DNA of 64,000 bases. Origin: Chionis minor. Lineage: Eukaryota; Chordata; Aves; Charadriiformes; Chionididae. The position numbers and the translations under genes are program-made. The stretch spans positions 124,320-188,319 of the forward strand of contig VZSF01010124.1 of the NCBI GenBank assembly GCA_013398295.1, read 5' to 3'. Shown here one piece after another: positions 60,237-64,000 of this stretch. Each line of letters opens with the position of its first letter. Position 1 is the stretch's first letter. The notes under the pieces are model-generated. The model ran no database searches and was not told where the DNA came from. It saw only the letters and a list, made by a program, of their open reading frames with translations.

Positions 60237-61735
60237 GCTTATTGCTTTACTAACAATAGCAAGAGAGGAAACTAATAGATTTAAGAAGCCATCTGAAGAT
60301 TCATCAGCCTTTCTGTGGGGCCATTCTTGGGAGCACAAGATTGTGGCTGCCAGCATATGATGAGTATTCAAGTATTATGATAAAAGCATCACAGCAGGGC
60401 AAAGGAAGAGAATAGCTACTAAGTTAAAGCCGTCCATTTCTCCAAAGGAAGTGCACAGTTTTGAAAAATAGCTACAATAAATAATGTAATTACAGAATAC
60501 GGATTGACAGTCAGCTGATAAATAGGGTTACAACTTGCAAAGAGGACAGAGACATGTTTTTATTTATTTCTTAAGATTATAGGATTTGTTCGGTTCCCCA
60601 CCCCAGAATTTACCAGTTGCTGTTCTCAGAGCAATCTCACATACTGAATGTAACTAACATATGAGCAGACTCTTTTCATGTCTGCTTACATTGAAACGAC
60701 ATTGCAAAGACTGTTGGTAATAGCAGCTCGGTAGACAAAATCAGCTTGTGTTTCACAGCAACAACATTTGTAGGGGTCTATCAATGTTCTCTCAGGAATG
60801 TTCAGATTCCTGCTGCATCAGAGGTACCCCCTATCACCTTTGCTCAGTTTAAACCAGCTCAGACTGAAACCTGAAAATACAGCAGGGGCTGTTTTACCTT
60901 TTTTTTTCCACCAAGAAAATTATGATGATTCTGCAATAAGAATTTAATTAAGATGGTGTTTGAGTCATGCCTCTGCCTCTGTTAGAACTTCAGAGACAAT
61001 AGCTAGCTCAAGTGCAAAGGACATGCAGGTGAGTACAAGATATAAAGAGAGCACATCCAACAGGTGCCATTTTGTATTCTTTCTCATCAGTGAAGTGTTC
61101 TGCTCAGTTTGATGCCCTTAACAGCTCTTTGTGAATTTTCTGCAAACAGCCACCTCCAAATCTGTAGGAATCCCTCAGAGCTTGTTTCCTCACAAAGAGG
61201 GGAAAACTCATGCTGCTCCTCTTTTTCCAGACTTCTCTGACAACTCCTGGTGAGGAAAGCTGGTGACGGGTACAGAAACTATACATATCCTTGCCTGTTC
61301 CACTCCTTATCAACAATGAGTAAAGTTATATCTTCTGAAAACGACTCTAAAAGTTCTTGTAGATGCCCTTCCCTCTTCTTAAACAGAACAAAGACATTGA
61401 CTGATGCGTTGCAGAAAGCCTGGGCGTCTCGGTGGGCTTGCATAGCCACAACACAAAGATAGAGTTTCAGAGCTCAGAGAAATTTTTATAGAGAGTATAA
61501 TTTGAGTTTGACTATGAGAGTAAAAATAAAGGCTAATTTGCAACCTTTCCACCCATCCCCTCCCAAAAAACCTTATTATGAAGAAGAGATGTTTCATACC
61601 ATGAGCCAATTCACAAGCAGTGCATGTTGGAAGGAAAACACATTCTTCAAAGCAGTAGACCCAAAATGAGACTAGAGAATTAGGCTTGTGTCCCAAGATT
61701 CTAATCAATACATAATTAGGGTAATATTAAATTAA

Positions 61736-61758
61736 TATGTGGTATTAAATACCACATA
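61736..61758. repeat. Perfect 23-bp palindrome
   Basis: The sequence TATGTGGTATT-A-AATACCACATA reads the same on both strands around a single central base. It lies in AT-rich intron with no neighbouring gene feature. Confidence 0.9.
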
Positions 61759-63262
61759 AATGCACGGGCAGTAAAGCACGTAAAGGAGGTTTTTGATTCC
61801 CTGGCAGTTACTGCAGTTAAAGTTCGAATAAGCATAACAGAGAACGTGCAATTAATAATACTGTGTAATGCCACATTTTTAATCTATGGCTTTTTAGAAG
61901 TTCTTCTGAAATGTTTTTTCTCTTTTACTTGTAGCATTTAATTATGGATAAAGTGTTGGGTAATAAACAAATACAGTAATATCTAACTCTATTTTACCAG
62001 CATATGTCTACAGTTGCTGTGGTTTCTAGTAATTATATTTAGTCTGGTAGGTCCAGAAATTAATTACCATCTACTCTTCACTGTAGGGGATTGAAATAAT
62101 CATAATAATCAGTTACTGTTTGTACTTTGTAATTGCATGTTCTTTACTGTGCAAATAGTTTGCCACTGTTCACCAAGTAAAATAATGGTCATTCATAGCA
62201 CAAAGTCAGAGGTCCTCTTTGTGTTTCCAGCACTATTTGAAAAAAGCCATTAGATTTCCAACTGTAGCACTGCAGATTTTCTTACGGAATTAGTAAAAAA
62301 ACCAAACCGTAGATGTGATCTGCAACATGAGCCTCCATGCATGAAAGTGGAAGTTGGCTGACAGGCTTGAAGACTTCAATTTCTAAAGTGACTTAGGCGT
62401 TGCAGTGTTTCATTTTTAGATGCCTGGCTCACAGGGCAGAATCAGATGCTTGGAGTTACGCTTCCTACAAGAGAATTTGGGAACCTCTAAATGAAGTTGG
62501 TGGCAGCCACTATGCTGAGTGAAGAGCCTCTTAACGTGAGACTGTGAAGAGAGAGTGGGTCCTCTTAGGGTCCAGCACTGCAGGTAGAAAGAGAGCTGTA
62601 TCAAGTGAATATGTAAATGGGGATCATAGAGGTAGGGGTTCTTGCAAAAGGTGCCTTTCGAAAGTGTCACTGAAGCAGGAAAAAGTCTGCTGCTTTTCTT
62701 TTCAAATACAGCTGGCAGAGAACCTGCTCCTCAACCCCGTTTTAAACAGTAGTTTTGAGATTGTGGTAGAGCTGCAGTTTAGTACCTCAGCCTTGCGTCT
62801 GCCACATGCAGAAGACAACCCTAGTGACCTGTCTGTTAGGTGTTCAGGCGACGCACTTTCCTCCTCTAGTTGAAGCTCAGCCACTGGGATTTACTTCATT
62901 AGCAAGAGAAATAATACAGCTTTCTGGCCTGAAGATGAGAGCATTCATCTGAGGGAGGGGGGCTTGAGTTCCTGAAATACCAGAATTACTTAGTATTCAA
63001 AGGACTTTAGGTGGTATTGCACACCACCACTTTTGCAGAGCAAAACATGATGCTAAAACAAGGAACATAAGTCTAAAAAAGAAGTTTGGCTCTACAAGGA
63101 GCAAACCAAACACGTAACATCACATGTCAAAGAGGCTATAAAGAGACATCTGCTTGTGCTGGTGTAGCAATTGGTATCATATTTAATTCCTTGCAATTGT
63201 TAAAAAAGAAGTGATTATTTCTTCCAGCTGAAAATCTGAGATTAGACTTCAAGGTATGTTTT

Positions 63263-63318
63263 ACTGTCTTTTTAATCAATGAATTTAAGTACTGTCTTTT
63301 TAATGAATGAATTTAAGT
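63263..63318 (+). repeat. Tandem duplication of a 28-bp unit
   Basis: Units at 63263-63290 and 63291-63318 begin ACTGTCTTTTTAAT and end GAATTTAAGT. They differ at one base (C versus G), so the duplication is probably recent or recently homogenised. Confidence 0.95.
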
Positions 63319-64000
63319 AATTTTGCTCTTTTTAATTTGCTGATGGCACATTTTGAATGAAAGTCTGCTTTGACTTCTCACTCAATACAAAGACAAAAAT
63401 TTTCACTCTGTTAAACTGGGATATATGCTACTCCTATATTGGAGCAATAGAAAACCTTGAAACTGCCATGTTGATGTTCAGAAGAATACAAACCTAGTAG
63501 AAAACATATAAGCACGTTGAAATTTCCCTTGTAGTTTGAGAATGTAAGGTTACTGGGATTCAGTCAACAGCAGAATGCTGTACAAGAGAAGCTACTGTTG
63601 GCTGAAAATTAAGATGTTTGCTTCTACCTTCATTTAACTGAGCTCATCCCTGTGAAGCTCTTTCATGTGTGAAGAAATACATTATTCACACTCCTTAGAT
63701 GTAACAGCGTTGTGGTTCAGCCTAAAAAATTAACAAAATTACCATACAATGCCTGCCTAAGCTTGAGAGTCAGCCTTGTTAACCCCTTTAACCTTCAATG
63801 CGTATCTATTCTGAAAGAAAAACATGTTTCTAAGAGGATTAGCATTTTCAGACTTTCTGCCTTGGACAGACTGAATAAACGTGTATTTCTGAGGTTCAAG
63901 GAGAAGAATGTGTGGAGAGATGCAATCTGTAAACTCCTGTCAGGAAATACCGTAACGGTGGGTAATGTGAATAGACACCACGATGGCTCAAAGCGTAACT

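Larger units (their letters stand above)
58662..64000 (+). other. TRHDE: TRHDE downstream intron, 5' part (at least 5,339 nt)
   Basis: Phase-2 intron running off the window. It contains an A16 run at 60221-60236, a 23-bp perfect palindrome (61736-61758) and a 28-bp tandem duplication (63263-63318). I searched for the next coding segment of TRHDE and did not see it. Short open frames here resemble no known protein. Confidence 0.85.

Noticed and set aside
1..64000. CRISPR arrays, operons, integrated viral genomes or other microbial systems
   Set aside because: No regularly spaced direct repeats, no dense long open frames, no recognisable viral or transposase protein. The only coherent coding signal is spliced vertebrate TRHDE.

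Overview
The window is vertebrate nuclear DNA: AT-rich, CpG-poor and mostly intron. It is most likely from a bird. The reasons are two CR1 LINE 3' ends with the sauropsid-type terminal motif (near 24.3 kb and 51.4 kb), no recognisable Alu, B1 or L1 copies, and a protein closely similar to but distinct from the mammalian orthologue. The species cannot be fixed from the sequence. I see no bacterial, plasmid, phage or CRISPR feature.

One gene explains all the coding sequence I can support: TRHDE, the thyrotropin-releasing-hormone-degrading ectoenzyme (pyroglutamyl-peptidase II, M1 zinc metallopeptidase family), on the + strand. Eight consecutive internal exons lie at 9277-9342, 11815-12002, 30290-30378, 39138-39271, 39358-39413, 55506-55653, 57964-58061 and 58554-58661. 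They total 887 nt, about 295.7 codons. Every junction has AG/GT ends, and codon phases join exactly (0, 2, 1, 0, 2, 0, 2, 2), so the reading frame is open throughout. They encode the end of the catalytic domain, the beta-sandwich domain and the first part of the C-terminal helical domain. The N-terminal cytoplasmic tail, membrane anchor and zinc-binding HEXXH region lie upstream of the window. Roughly the last 175 residues lie downstream.

Layout: 1-9276 is the end of an upstream intron. Introns of 2.5, 18.3, 8.8, 0.086, 16.1, 2.3 and 0.49 kb separate the exons. From 58662 to the end is the start of another intron. The introns hold old, degraded repeats (two CR1 3' ends, one MIR-like SINE, one palindromic element), small tandem repeats, homopolymer and pyrimidine tracts, a CpG-rich patch near 28.6-28.9 kb, and a few stretches that look like candidate conserved non-coding elements.

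The points most worth checking concern splicing. A 250-nt polypyrimidine tract begins 17 nt after the weak donor of the 55506-55653 exon. Retention of the 492-nt intron after 58061 would add a short hydrophobic tail and a stop, which recalls the truncated TRH-DE isoform reported in rat. I did not find a previously undescribed system; most of the window is ordinary intron.
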